Shown: piece after piece, positions 29,417 to 38,155 of the stretch
How the letters are laid out: each line of letters opens with the position of its first letter
Numbering within the stretch: position 1 is the first letter of the stretch
From: Pseudomonas putida
GTDB taxonomy: Bacteria > Pseudomonadota > Gammaproteobacteria > Pseudomonadales > Pseudomonadaceae
Assembly: GCF_003228315.1 (NCBI RefSeq)
Contig: NZ_CP029693.1
Span: forward strand, 310,001-374,000
Reading direction: 5' to 3'
DNA: 64,000 bases
Position numbers and translations under genes: made by a program
Notes under the pieces: model-generated
What the model saw: only the letters and a program-made list of their open reading frames with translations
Databases searched by the model: none
Told to the model about the DNA's origin: nothing

Positions 29417-30484
29417 TCATGTCGGATGAAACACCACCTGTTCCCCCAACCGATACTGATTGTTCCCGCTGCGCTTGGCCTCATACATCGCCAGATCGGC
29501 AATGTGAATCAGGCGGTCCATGCTCGGCGCATGGTCGGGGAACATGGCGACGCCCAGGCTGCTGCCAATGTGGCGCTGGTCGTTGCCGATGGTCACGGGC
29601 GGGGCGAGTTCGACGAAGATTTTCTGGCAGATGCTGCGGGCTTCGTCCGGCAGGCTGATGCCTTGGGGCAGGTCGCGCAGAATGACCACGAACTCGTCGC
29701 CGCCGATGCGCGCGACCGTGTCGCTGGTACTGAGGATGCGCTTGAGGCGGGTCGCAGTGGCAATCAGCACGCGGTCTCCCGCTGCGTGCCCGTAGTGATC
29801 GTTGATCGCCTTGAAACCATTGAGGTCGACGAACACCAGCGCCACCCGGGTCGCACTGGCCCGCGCCTGTTCCAATGCCTCGGACAGTCGTTCCTCCAGC
29901 ACCAGGCGATTGGGCAGGCCGGTCAGTGGATCGAAATGCGCCAGGTGCTGCAGGTAACTGGCCGAGGCCTTTTCCTCGGTGATGTCGCGCACCACGCCCA
30001 TCATCTTCACGGTTTGATCACGCTCGTTCTTGACCACGTTGCCGGTTTCCCGCAGCCAGCGAATGGTGCCGTCGGGCCAGACGACCCGGTATTCCTCGTC
30101 ATGGTTTTCGCCGGTGGCCAGGCAGCGCAGTTCGCCGGCGCGCACCCTGGCGCGGTCATCGGGGTGCACGCAGGCGCAAAACAGCGCGTAGGAGGGCGTC
30201 ACCTCGCCGATCTTGAACCCGAACATGCCGTAGATCGCTTCCGACCAGTAGAGCTTGTCGGTGTCGACATCCCAATCCCAGGTGCCGATGCGGGCGAAGT
30301 ACTGGCTGCGCTTGAAGCGCTCGGCGTCGCCGTCCTGGTGGATGTTGTGACCCTCGGCCAGGTCATTGATGATCGCGCGGTATTCGGCCAGTTGCCGTTG
30401 CAGCCGGCGCTCGCGCAGGCCCCATGCGACGATCACGATGAGCATCGCCGTGCCGAGGGCTGCGCAGGTCCATGACAGCATCAT
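29417..30484 (-). CDS. Membrane-anchored PAS-GGDEF diguanylate cyclase
   Basis: 355 residues: one N-terminal membrane helix (about 5-23), a PAS domain (about 62-170: FARIGTWDWDVDTDKLYWSEAIYGMFGF, ending VVRDITEEKA), and a GGDEF domain (about 182-345) with HFDPLTGLPNR and the intact active site ARIGGDEFVVIL. It should make cyclic-di-GMP from two GTP. The product-inhibition site (RxxD five residues before GGDEF) reads STSD, so it is probably lost. No EAL domain. Single gene bounded by a REP doublet at its 3' end; it may respond to a small ligand or redox state through the PAS domain. Confidence 0.92.
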   Translation of the reverse strand: MMLSWTCAALGTAMLIVIVAWGLRERRLQRQLAEYRAIINDLAEGHNIHQDGDAERFKRSQYFARIGTWDWDVDTDKLYWSEAIYGMFGFKIGEVTPSYALFCACVHPDDRARVRAGELRCLATGENHDEEYRVVWPDGTIRWLRETGNVVKNERDQTVKMMGVVRDITEEKASASYLQHLAHFDPLTGLPNRLVLEERLSEALEQARASATRVALVFVDLNGFKAINDHYGHAAGDRVLIATATRLKRILSTSDTVARIGGDEFVVILRDLPQGISLPDEARSICQKIFVELAPPVTIGNDQRHIGSSLGVAMFPDHAPSMDRLIHIADLAMYEAKRSGNNQYRLGEQVVFHPT

Positions 30485-30643
30485 GCGGGAATGGCATCCA
30501 TGGCGTGGTAAACCGGCGTTGGGGTTCTGTTCATGTTAGTTCACTGCGTTATGGCGTTGCAGTCGCGTTCTCTTGCGCGGGCGCTAGACTTGTCTGGCAG
30601 CCCATCCGCTTCGTGATCATCCGCCCGGCAGGAGGTCATCAAC

Positions 30644-31366
30644 ATGACAACCGGTTCTGCCACCCCGGCGCCCGCGCCTGAGAACGCGCAACTGTCGGCG
30701 CATTACGGGGGACCCGCCCTGTTGTTTGGTGCCTACCTGTTTTTCTACTCCTGGCTGCATCTGTTTTATTACTTCAAGACCTTCGGCATTGCGCTGGTTT
30801 CGCTGGATATCTCGCTGTATTTCTATCTTGCCTTTGCCTGGACAGTGGCCAAACAGTTGGGTGTCCATACGTTGTTGGTACTGGGCGTTGGTGCGCTCTT
30901 CTTTGTCGCGCTGAACGGCGCGTGGTCCTCGGACAGCAAGGGTTTTTGGTACTTTGTGCACAAGGCCCTGTTTGCGATTTTCCTGATCCTCGGCCTCTGG
31001 GGGACATCGGTGCTGGCCGAGCACTACGGCACGCTTCAGGCCCAGCAAGTGCGTGACGGCGGGGTGTTGCGCCCGATCCGCCTGCACTTCGACGACAAGC
31101 ACGCCAAGGACTATCCGCCGCAGCTGACCTCGGCCACAACCAGCAAGGATGGCGGCATCACAGAGCCGGTGTTGCTGTTCGAAACCAAAGAGACCTACTA
31201 CGTGCTGGTGCAGAAAGTGCTGATGAAAACCGACAGGCAGGCGCAGCGTTACGACTCGTTCGGCACGGTCTATCAAGTGCCGAAGAAGCAGGTGACTTAC
31301 GTTGAAGTCGATGTGCCCAACCTGTCGCGCAAGAGCGGGGCCCTGACGTACGACGATTTTCTATAG
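30644..31366 (+). CDS. Uncharacterised inner-membrane protein
   Basis: 240 residues that I do not recognise. The first ~125 contain four hydrophobic stretches (ALLFGAYLFFYSWLHLFYYF, ALVSLDISLYFYLAFAW, HTLLVLGVGALFFVAL, ALFAIFLILGLWGTSVL). The remaining ~110 are soluble and mixed alpha/beta. It looks like a small multi-helix membrane anchor with a C-terminal domain. The stop is 36 bases from the next, exported protein, so the two may be co-expressed. Confidence 0.75.
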   Translation: MTTGSATPAPAPENAQLSAHYGGPALLFGAYLFFYSWLHLFYYFKTFGIALVSLDISLYFYLAFAWTVAKQLGVHTLLVLGVGALFFVALNGAWSSDSKGFWYFVHKALFAIFLILGLWGTSVLAEHYGTLQAQQVRDGGVLRPIRLHFDDKHAKDYPPQLTSATTSKDGGITEPVLLFETKETYYVLVQKVLMKTDRQAQRYDSFGTVYQVPKKQVTYVEVDVPNLSRKSGALTYDDFL

Positions 31367-31402
31367 GTACTTGATCCGGACCGGACCTTTGGCAGGTGCG
31401 CC

Positions 31403-31924
31403 ATGACCAGATCCCTGATTGCCCTGACACTGCTGATGAGTGTCGGCGCTGCGCAAGGCGAACAGATATTGATCATGCCCAGTGGTGAGCAGTACCTGGG
31501 CAACCAGACAGTGGATCACTCGGGCATCTTCGTCGATTGCGACAAGCGCCCGCACAGCTCGGCGGACGGCAGGATTCAGCCGACCAGCCAACGTTGTACC
31601 GATAGCGTGGATATCCACGCATCCGCCCAACCGCTCATTACCCGTTCACCGATGGAAGTGGTGAGCGTGGACCCCAAGGACAAGAAAATCGAAGTCATGG
31701 AGGGCAGTACGATCAAGATCCTCGACATGACGCAGTTCCCGGATTTTCATTGGTTCGATTACAACAAGGGCGACCAGATCGGCATCGTCACCGAGAAGAA
31801 AGCCAGCGTGGGTGAAAGGCTTTTGCCTGAGGCTGTTTTCGGCAAGGACTTTGCCGTCGATGCCAAGAAGAAGGAGGACCAGCGCGTTCAAGAGGCGCTG
31901 TCTCATCCCGATAAAGGCACCTGA
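31403..31924 (+). CDS. Uncharacterised exported protein
   Basis: 173 residues with a signal peptide (MTRSLIALTLLMSVGAAQG, cleavage near 19-20). The mature part contains two cysteines (FVDCDKRP and QRCTDSVD) that could pair in the periplasm, and a repeated basic-acidic tail. No known domain recognised. It follows the membrane protein at 30644 and precedes an FKBP isomerase by 70 bases. A periplasmic or envelope role is all that can be said. Confidence 0.7.
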   Translation: MTRSLIALTLLMSVGAAQGEQILIMPSGEQYLGNQTVDHSGIFVDCDKRPHSSADGRIQPTSQRCTDSVDIHASAQPLITRSPMEVVSVDPKDKKIEVMEGSTIKILDMTQFPDFHWFDYNKGDQIGIVTEKKASVGERLLPEAVFGKDFAVDAKKKEDQRVQEALSHPDKGT

Positions 31925-31994
31925 GTGTTGCCAGCGGGATGATTTTCTGGGAAAAACACGCCCCTCGAACACTGCCGACAGACAAACCATCGCC

Positions 31995-32333
31995 ATGAAT
32001 GAAGAACTGCACATCATCGATCTTGAAAAAGGCGACGGCAAAGCCGCCGTCAAGGGTGCGCTGATCACCACCCAATACCGTGGCTGGCTGGAGGACGGCA
32101 CCGAATTCGACTCGTCTTACAGTCGGGGCAAACCCTTCCAGTGCGTAATCGGCACCGGCCGCGTGATCAAGGGCTGGGATCAGGGCCTGATGGGGATGCA
32201 GGTGGGCGGCAAGCGCAAGCTGCTGGTGCCGGCGCACCTGGCCTACGGTGAGCGCAGCATGGGCAAGATCACGCCGAACTCGAACCTGATTTTCGAGATT
32301 GAACTGCTGGAAGTGCTGACCCGGGACGACTGA
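31995..32333 (+). CDS. FKBP-type peptidyl-prolyl cis-trans isomerase
   Basis: 112-residue single-domain FKBP: TTQYRGWLEDGTEFDSSYSRGKPF near 26-49, VIKGWDQGLMGMQVGGKRKLLVPAHLAYG near 57-85, and the terminal strand LIFEIELLEV. It catalyses proline isomerisation. There is no signal peptide, so it is cytoplasmic. ATG 31995 begins MNEELHII; upstream in-frame sequence lacks coding character. Monocistronic or last of the preceding pair; a REP doublet follows directly. Confidence 0.93.
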   Translation: MNEELHIIDLEKGDGKAAVKGALITTQYRGWLEDGTEFDSSYSRGKPFQCVIGTGRVIKGWDQGLMGMQVGGKRKLLVPAHLAYGERSMGKITPNSNLIFEIELLEVLTRDD

Positions 32334-32341
32334 CCGGACGC

Positions 32342-32407
32342 CATCGCGAGCAGGCTCGCTCCTACAGGTGATCGCCTTCCAATGTGGGAGCGAGCCTGCT
32401 CGCGATG
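32342..32407. repeat. REP doublet 3 (reversed arrangement)
   Basis: CATCGCGAGCAGGCTCGCTCCTACAGG (32342) followed after only 15 bases by TGTGGGAGCGAGCCTGCTCGCGATG (32383-32407). Here the REP cores face the opposite way to the ~100-base REPINs elsewhere, giving a compact element between two convergent genes. Confidence 0.93.
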
Positions 32408-32424
32408 AACGATAACGTGGACTT

Positions 32425-33552
32425 TCAGGTCTGTGGCAAATCGACAAACACCGGAATCCGCCCATTCAGCGAAGGCCGGTAGTGCCACCTCAAGCCATCC
32501 AGCTGGGGATTCACCGCCAGAATCCGCGCAAGGCTGGCGCTGGCGATGCTCAAGGCCAGCTTCTGTCCCGGACATTGGTGGTGGCCCGCGCCAAAGGTGA
32601 AGCTGCGCCGGTTCGGGCGCTTGAGCAGAAAGCTATCGGGGTCGTCATTGAGTTGCGGGTCGCGGTTGGCCGAGGCCAGCAGCACCAGGATGGCATCGCC
32701 GGGATTCAGGCGGACACCCTCGATTTCACAGGCCGCACTGACGAAACGGCGGGTGTTCTGCACCGAGGGGTCGAAGCGCTGCACTTCGTCCAGCAGGTCG
32801 TCGATAGATATTGATTTCTTGCGCAGTGCCGGCTGCCGCTTCAGGGCCAGCAGGCTGTTGCCGATGAGTCCAGCCGTGGCTTCGAACGTCTGGGACAGCA
32901 GGCCGACAAGGTTGGCGGTCAGTGTTTGCGAGTCGGGGGATTGCGCGGCGAAGCGCTGGCAAATGCCCGAGAGCAGGGCCGTGCGCGGTATCTGATCATC
33001 CAGCAGCTCCAGGCAGTAGCCGTTCAACTGTTCGGCCGCAACATGAGCCGCATGCAGTTGCTGCGGGGTACTGAGGGGCGACAGGCAGGTGACGAAATCG
33101 GCGGTCAGCTCACTGATGATTCGCCCCTGCGCCGGCGAAAACCCCAGCAGCGCCGCGACCACGCAAACCGGACCACGGAACATCGCGGCGTGCAGTCCTT
33201 CGGCGCCCGGCGTGATCAGGCGCGCCGCGACCAGCGTCTCGACTTCCAGCGGGGCGAACAATTGCAACCCTGGCTCGATGGCCGAGCGCGGGCAGCGCTG
33301 GCGTTCGCCTTCGTTCATCCGCATCAACCGGCCGAACACTTCTCCGGCCATGCCGCCGGCAATCGCCTTGGGAACGGGCTCATGGGCGGGGCGGACGTGG
33401 CAATCCGGGTGCGCCAGAACCGCGGCGACCGCGCGGGCACTGCTGGCCACCCATAAATTCAGGTCCGGGTGAAAGGTCAGCCCGCCTTCAGCGCGCAATT
33501 GCGCATAGTAGGGGTACGGATCGGCGTGGGTTGCAGCGATGAGCGGGTCCAT
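32425..33552 (-). CDS. Cytochrome P450 (soluble bacterial type)
   Basis: 375 residues, at the short end for bacterial class I P450s. The haem loop FTFGAGHHQCPGQKLALSIA near residues 323-342 carries the proximal Cys; the ExxR pair is EVQR near 259; DAILVLLASANRDP is the conserved stretch before it. The I-helix reads TFEATAGLIGNSLL without the usual (A/G)GxDT threonine, so oxygen activation may differ. Start 33552 (MDPLIAATHADPYPYY) is the conserved N-terminus. It is divergent from an ArsR regulator 78 bases away; no ferredoxin or reductase gene lies in the window. Substrate unknown. Confidence 0.9.
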   Translation of the reverse strand: MDPLIAATHADPYPYYAQLRAEGGLTFHPDLNLWVASSARAVAAVLAHPDCHVRPAHEPVPKAIAGGMAGEVFGRLMRMNEGERQRCPRSAIEPGLQLFAPLEVETLVAARLITPGAEGLHAAMFRGPVCVVAALLGFSPAQGRIISELTADFVTCLSPLSTPQQLHAAHVAAEQLNGYCLELLDDQIPRTALLSGICQRFAAQSPDSQTLTANLVGLLSQTFEATAGLIGNSLLALKRQPALRKKSISIDDLLDEVQRFDPSVQNTRRFVSAACEIEGVRLNPGDAILVLLASANRDPQLNDDPDSFLLKRPNRRSFTFGAGHHQCPGQKLALSIASASLARILAVNPQLDGLRWHYRPSLNGRIPVFVDLPQT

Positions 33553-33630
33553 GGTCACAGCCTTTAGTTGTTGGAAAGTGTTGCTACTATCTCCAGTCCG
33601 AACAGGCGTTGATTCGTCCGGGAGCGAAAT

Positions 33631-34377
33631 ATGAACGAAGAACACTCTGACGTTGGTGTGTCGCAGGTCGCGGCGGCGATCGCGGAACCGGCGCGAACCA
33701 AGATCCTCTGTTCACTGATGGACGGCCATGCCCGGACCAGCACCGAGTTGGCCGCGATTGCCGAGGTCAGTGCCTCCACTGCCAGTGCCCATCTGGCCAA
33801 ACTCAAGGAGCTGGCGCTGGTGCGCCTGCATGTTCAGGGTCGTCATCGCTATTACAGCCTGGCGGACAAACGAGTCGCCCAGGCCCTGGAAGCCTTGATG
33901 GTGATCGGCCAGAACGCCGTGCCGGCCTTTCAGTCGCGAACCCCGGGCCGATTGCAGTTTGCCCGGACCTGTTACGACCATATGGCTGGCACCCTGGCCG
34001 TGCTGCTGCATGACCGGATGATCGAGGCGGGGTGGCTGCAGGAGGTGGACGATCAGCTGTACCGGCTGAGCGACAGTGGCGAAGCCCTGATGGAGGGTTT
34101 GGGCATAGAGGTCAGGGATCTGGCCACGGCACGTCGCCGTTTTGCCTGCCCATGCCTGGACTGGAGCATGCGCCGGCCGCATCTGGGCGGAGCGTTGGGC
34201 GCCGCTTTGCTTCAAGTGGCGATCAGGCGCAAGTGGCTGACTCAGGATCTGGATAGTCGGGCGCTGGCGTTGACTGCGCAGGGGAGAAGGGAGATCAGTG
34301 CGCGGTTCGGTTTGATCGTTCCGGTACAAGAGCCTGTATCGACAGCAAAAGATCGCAACCAACGACAGTCCCAGTGA
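33631..34377 (+). CDS. ArsR-family (winged-helix) regulator with C-terminal extension
   Basis: 248 residues. The N-terminal ArsR winged helix (IAEPARTKILCSLMDGHARTSTELAAIAEVSASTASAHLAKLKELALV near 16-63) is followed by ~150 residues, longer than metal-sensing ArsR proteins. The metal-binding cysteine motif of arsenic sensors is absent, although the extension contains FACPCLDW. It is divergent from the P450 gene and probably represses it. A small hydrophobic ligand is more likely than a metal. ATG 33631 is preceded by GGGAGCG. Confidence 0.85.
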   Translation: MNEEHSDVGVSQVAAAIAEPARTKILCSLMDGHARTSTELAAIAEVSASTASAHLAKLKELALVRLHVQGRHRYYSLADKRVAQALEALMVIGQNAVPAFQSRTPGRLQFARTCYDHMAGTLAVLLHDRMIEAGWLQEVDDQLYRLSDSGEALMEGLGIEVRDLATARRRFACPCLDWSMRRPHLGGALGAALLQVAIRRKWLTQDLDSRALALTAQGRREISARFGLIVPVQEPVSTAKDRNQRQSQ

Positions 34378-34388
34378 GAGCTGCCGCA

Positions 34389-34436
34389 GGCTGCGATCTT
34401 TTGATTTTTCAAGAGCAGGATCAAAAGATCGCAGCC
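34389..34436. repeat. 16-bp inverted repeat of the Pseudomonas GCTGCGATCTTTTGA family
   Basis: GGCTGCGATCTTTTGA at 34389-34404 pairs perfectly with TCAAAAGATCGCAGCC at 34421-34436 around a 16-base loop. Outer words AGCTGCCGCAGG and CAGCTCCTACGG extend it. It is distinct from the REP family and lies between convergent genes; a transcription-end role is possible but there is no T-run. Confidence 0.85.
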
Positions 34437-34475
34437 TCGTTGCACTCGACAGCTCCTACGGGGTGAGGCCGCTTC

Positions 34476-35219
34476 TCAGCGCAGGGTGTATCCGCTATCC
34501 ACCACCCAATCCTGGCCAATTACGTTGCGTGCACCATTGCCCAGCTGGAACAGGATCACATCGGCCACGGCCCCCGGCTCCAGAAACTGGCCGTCGAGCA
34601 AGCGCTGGTTGACCGTGCTGGCCACGGCGTTGAGTTCTTCGTTCTTCAGGCCGAGCGTCGACCAGATGGGTGTAGCGGTTGGCCCCGGAGACACGGTGTT
34701 GATGCGAATACCGTGGGGCGCCAGTTCCACCGCCAGCGTGCGGGCGTGGTGGATCAAGGCGGCCTTGGAGGCGATGTAGGCGGCCAGGCCCGGGAAGGTC
34801 ACTTGCGCCAGGAAGGTGCCGATGAACACCACCGAAGCGGACGCCGCCAGATGCCCGCGCAGGCAGGCCAGGGTGTTCAGTGCGCCGGCACCGTTGACCG
34901 CCCATTGCCGGTCGAACGCTGCCAGGTCCAGGCCATCGGCCAGTTGCGCGATCCCGGCGTTGGGCACCAGGAAACTCACGGGGCCCATGATCGCGGCCTG
35001 TTTGGCCAGGCGCTCCAGGTCCGCAGGCTGGGTCACATCCCCCGCGACCCATGACAGTTGGGTCCTGAAGCGTTCCGCCAATTCCCCCAGGCCGCCGATC
35101 TGGCGAGACATTGCCAGCACGCGGGCACCCTGGCCCAGCAGCCGTTCGGTGACGGCCAGGCCGATGCCGGAACTGGCGCCGGTGACCACCGCCAGACGAT
35201 CTTGAAAAGCGTTGCTCAT
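34476..35219 (-). CDS. Short-chain dehydrogenase/reductase (SDR) with Thr at the Ser position
   Basis: 247 residues, SDR with VTGASSGIGLAV near 13-24, a VPNAG in place of NNAG, and YIASK near 148. Thirteen residues before the Tyr, where the catalytic Ser normally sits, is Thr (FIGTFLAQ). Thr keeps a hydroxyl but is uncommon. It lies near the P450/ArsR pair, convergent with ArsR, and could act on the P450 product; there is no direct evidence. A solitary gene with its own promoter in the gap to the REP doublet. Confidence 0.85.
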   Translation of the reverse strand: MSNAFQDRLAVVTGASSGIGLAVTERLLGQGARVLAMSRQIGGLGELAERFRTQLSWVAGDVTQPADLERLAKQAAIMGPVSFLVPNAGIAQLADGLDLAAFDRQWAVNGAGALNTLACLRGHLAASASVVFIGTFLAQVTFPGLAAYIASKAALIHHARTLAVELAPHGIRINTVSPGPTATPIWSTLGLKNEELNAVASTVNQRLLDGQFLEPGAVADVILFQLGNGARNVIGQDWVVDSGYTLR

Positions 35220-35381
35220 ACAGACGTTTCCTTTTGGTCAGTGAACTTTTTCAGGACATCTACCAAAAAGCGGGCCAATGTGACGAGCCTTGAAGTACGG
35301 GCGTTCCAGGTGGGTTGTGGTTAATTTGACTGCTTCGTAAATTGGTCATTAAGACTTCTTCGTGGTCTTTTTGACGGCCCC

Positions 35382-35465
35382 CTGTAGGAGCGAGCCTGCT
35401 CGCGATGGAGTGTCAGTCGACACCGATGTTGCTGATCCACCATCGCGAGCAGGCTCGCTCCTACA
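35382..35465. repeat. REP doublet 4 (REPIN)
   Basis: CTGTAGGAGCGAGCCTGCTCGCGATGG (35382) and inverted CCATCGCGAGCAGGCTCGCTCCTACA (ending 35465). It lies in the 317-base gap between the SDR start and ilvE's end. Bases 35220-35381 hold the SDR promoter; no other element seen. Confidence 0.95.
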
Positions 35466-35475
35466 AAAAAAGCAA

Positions 35476-35516
35476 AAAAAATCGCCGCCTTCGAATGCCG
35501 AAGGCGGCGATTTTTT
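35476..35516 (-). terminator. Rho-independent terminator of ilvE
   Basis: AAAAAATCGCCGCCTTCG (35476-35493) and CGAAGGCGGCGATTTTTT (35499-35516) form an 18-bp perfect stem with loop AATGC. It has a U-run for minus-strand transcripts from ilvE (stop at 35537) and a T-run on the plus strand too, so it would work in both directions. Confidence 0.92.
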
Positions 35517-35536
35517 ATTGCGGATGGGGCGTCAGG

Positions 35537-36556
35537 TCAAACCTTGACGATCCAGCCGGCTGGCGCTTCGATGTCGCCGGTCTGCACGCCGGTCAGCTCT
35601 TTGTAGAGCTTCTGGGTGATCGGGCCGACTTCGGTTTCGCTGTGGAACACGTGCAGGTGATCGTTGTAGCTGATCCCGCCGATCGGGGTGATCACGGCAG
35701 CGGTACCGCAGGCACCGGCTTCCTTGAAGTCCGACAGCTTGTCGATGAACACGTCACCTTCGACCACTTCCAGGCCCAGACGGGTTTTCGCCAGTTCGAT
35801 CAGCGACAGGCGGGTGATGCCTGGCAGCACCGACGGCGAGTTCGGGGTCACGAACTTGTTGTCGTGGGTGATCCCGAAGAAGTTGGCCGAACCGACTTCC
35901 TCGATTTTCTTGTGAGTCATTGGGTCCAGGTAGATCGCGTCGGCGAAGTGCGCTTTCTTGGCCTGGGAACCCGGCATCAGGCTGGCAGCGTAGTTGCCAC
36001 CGACCTTGGCGGCACCGGTGCCTTGTGGCGCGGCGCGGTCGAAGGTGGAGATCTGGAAGTTGTGCGGGGTCAGGCCGCCCTTGAAGTAGGCGCCGACCGG
36101 AATCGCAAACACCGAGAAGATGAATTCCGGCGCGGTACGCACGCCGATGTTGTCACCCACACCGATCACGAACGGACGCAGGTACAGCGCGCCGCCGGTA
36201 CCGTATGGTGGGATGAAGCGTTCGTTGGCACGGACCACGTCCTTGCACGCTTCGATGAACTGCTCGGTGGACACGTGCGGCATCAGCAGGCGGGCGCAGC
36301 TGCGCTGCATGCGCGCGGCGTTCTGGTCCGGACGGAACAGGTTGATCGAGCCATCCTTGCAACGATAGGCCTTCAGGCCTTCGAAGCATTGCTGGCCGTA
36401 GTGAAGGGCAGTGGAGCCTTCGCTGATGTGCAGCACGTTATCTTCGGTCAGGGTGCCTTTGTCCCACTCGCCATTGCGAAAGTACGACAGATAGCGCTTG
36501 TCAGTCTTGATGTAGTCAAAACCCAGCTTGTCCCAATTGATGCTTTCGTTACCCAT
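35537..36556 (-). CDS. ilvE: Branched-chain amino acid aminotransferase
   Basis: PLP enzyme interconverting Val, Leu, Ile and their 2-oxo acids. 339 residues, the long (class II) form: GQQCFEGLKAYRCKDGSINLFRPDQNA near 54-80, RPFVIGVGDNIGV near 127-139, and the lysine region TGAAKVGGNYAASLMPGSQAKKAHFADAIYLD near 177-208, with PLP Lys expected at SQAKK. Start 36556 (MGNESINW). It is followed by a strong terminator, and the bkd operon that degrades the resulting oxo acids lies just upstream in the same direction. Confidence 0.95.
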   Translation of the reverse strand: MGNESINWDKLGFDYIKTDKRYLSYFRNGEWDKGTLTEDNVLHISEGSTALHYGQQCFEGLKAYRCKDGSINLFRPDQNAARMQRSCARLLMPHVSTEQFIEACKDVVRANERFIPPYGTGGALYLRPFVIGVGDNIGVRTAPEFIFSVFAIPVGAYFKGGLTPHNFQISTFDRAAPQGTGAAKVGGNYAASLMPGSQAKKAHFADAIYLDPMTHKKIEEVGSANFFGITHDNKFVTPNSPSVLPGITRLSLIELAKTRLGLEVVEGDVFIDKLSDFKEAGACGTAAVITPIGGISYNDHLHVFHSETEVGPITQKLYKELTGVQTGDIEAPAGWIVKV

Positions 36557-36670
36557 GACACCCTCTATCACTTAACAACCGTCGAAACGGTACAAGGCTT
36601 CTGACGTTTTTTTGGATGGGGACAACAATACTTCATTCTTGGGCTGTTTCGCAGCCTGAAATACGCTCCT

Positions 36671-36762
36671 TGTGGGAGCAAGGCTTGCCCGCGATGAACG
36701 ATGACACGGGTTTCCTGATACACCGTGGCGCTTTCATCGCGAGCAAGCTTTGCTCCTACAGG
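36671..36762. repeat. REP doublet 5 (GCAAGCTTTGC variant)
   Basis: TGTGGGAGCAAGGCTTGCCCGCGATG (36671) and inverted CATCGCGAGCAAGCTTTGCTCCTACAGG (36735-36762). A sequence subgroup with AAGCTT in place of AGCCTG cores, shared with doublet 6. Located between lpdV's end and the ilvE start; the rest of the gap holds the ilvE promoter. Confidence 0.93.
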
Positions 36763-36769
36763 GGTCGGG

Positions 36770-38152
36770 TTACAGGTGCAACGCGTGGCCCAAGGCCCGC
36801 AACGCCGCCTCCTGCACCGCCTCTCCCAGCGTCGGATGCGCATGAATAGTGCCGCCGGTGTCTTCCAGTCGCGCGCCCATTTCCAGGCTCTGCGCAAAGG
36901 CCGTCGACAGTTCGGACACCCCGACACCCACCGCCTGCCAGCCGACAATCACATGATTGTCGCGGCGGGCGACCACGCGCACGAAGCCGCTTTTCGATTC
37001 CAGGGTCATCGCCCGGCCATTGGCGGCGAACGGGAAACTGGACACGATGCAATCCCAGCCTGCGGCCTTGGCCTCATCCGGGGTCTTGCCGACCACCACC
37101 AATTCCGGATCGGTAAAGCACACGGCGGCGATGGCGGCAGGGTTGAACTCGCGGGTTTTACCGCTGATCAGCTCGGCGACCATCTCGCCCTGGGCCATGG
37201 CCCGGTGGGCGAGCATCGGTTCGCCGCTCAGGTCACCAATGGCATACACGTTGCGCATGCTGGTCTGGCAGCGATTGTCGATCTTGATCGAGGAGCCGTT
37301 CATGTCCAGGTTCAGTGCTTCGAGGTTCCAGCCCTGGGTGTTCGGCTTGCGGCCCACGGCCACCAGCACCTGATCGGTTTCCAGATTCAGGGTGCCGCCT
37401 TCAGGGTCCAGAACCTGAAGAGTATTTGCATTTGAATCAAAGCCTTGCACGCTATGCTTCAAGTAAAGCTTCACACCGAGCTTCTTCAATTCTTCGTGGA
37501 CTGGCTGGGTCAGTTCGGCGTCGTAAGCCGGCAGGATGCGCTCCTGGGCTTCGACCACACTGACTTCGGCACCGAGCTTGCGGTAGGCAATCCCCAGTTC
37601 CAGGCCGATATAACCGCCGCCGACCACGACCAGGCGTTTCGGTACGGACGTCGGTGCCAGGGCTTCGGTGGAAGAAATGATCGGCCCGCCGATGGGCAGC
37701 ATCGGCAGGTTCACGCTCTTGGAGCCGGTGGCCAGCACCAGGTGTTCGCAGTGGATGCGGGTGTCGCCGACGTCGACGGTCTTGCCGTCGACCACCTTGG
37801 CCCAGCCTTGAATGACCTGGACCTTGTTCTTTTTCAGCAACGCCGCGACGCCAGTGGTCAGGCGATCGACGATGCCGTCTTTCCACTCGACGCTCTTGCC
37901 GATGTCCAGGGTTGGCGCCGACACGTTGATGCCCAGCGCCGAATGCTGGCTGTGATGGCGGGTCTGGTGGAGCTGCTCGGCGACGTGAATCAGTGCCTTG
38001 GACGGGATGCAGCCGATGTTCAGGCAGGTGCCGCCCAGGGATTCGCCTTCCACCAGAAGGGTCGGGATGCCCAACTGGCCGGCGCGGATCGCTGTCACAT
38101 AACCGCCAGGGCCGCCACCGATGATCAGCAGCGTGGTGTTCAAAGTCTGCAT
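36770..38152 (-). CDS. lpdV: Dihydrolipoyl dehydrogenase of branched-chain oxo acid complex (E3, Lpd-Val)
   Basis: 460-residue flavoprotein reoxidising the lipoyl group of the E2 subunit with NAD. FAD motif [21 protein letters not shown] near 8-28, redox disulfide [13 protein letters not shown] near 40-52, NAD motif [23 protein letters not shown] near 175-197, and C-terminal interface [19 protein letters not shown] with the active-site His. Last gene of the bkd operon, 3 bases after bkdB, which identifies it as the Val-specific E3. Confidence 0.95.
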   Translation of the reverse strand: MQTLNTTLLIIGGGPGGYVTAIRAGQLGIPTLLVEGESLGGTCLNIGCIPSKALIHVAEQLHQTRHHSQHSALGINVSAPTLDIGKSVEWKDGIVDRLTTGVAALLKKNKVQVIQGWAKVVDGKTVDVGDTRIHCEHLVLATGSKSVNLPMLPIGGPIISSTEALAPTSVPKRLVVVGGGYIGLELGIAYRKLGAEVSVVEAQERILPAYDAELTQPVHEELKKLGVKLYLKHSVQGFDSNANTLQVLDPEGGTLNLETDQVLVAVGRKPNTQGWNLEALNLDMNGSSIKIDNRCQTSMRNVYAIGDLSGEPMLAHRAMAQGEMVAELISGKTREFNPAAIAAVCFTDPELVVVGKTPDEAKAAGWDCIVSSFPFAANGRAMTLESKSGFVRVVARRDNHVIVGWQAVGVGVSELSTAFAQSLEMGARLEDTGGTIHAHPTLGEAVQEAALRALGHALHL

Positions 38153-38155
38153 CGC

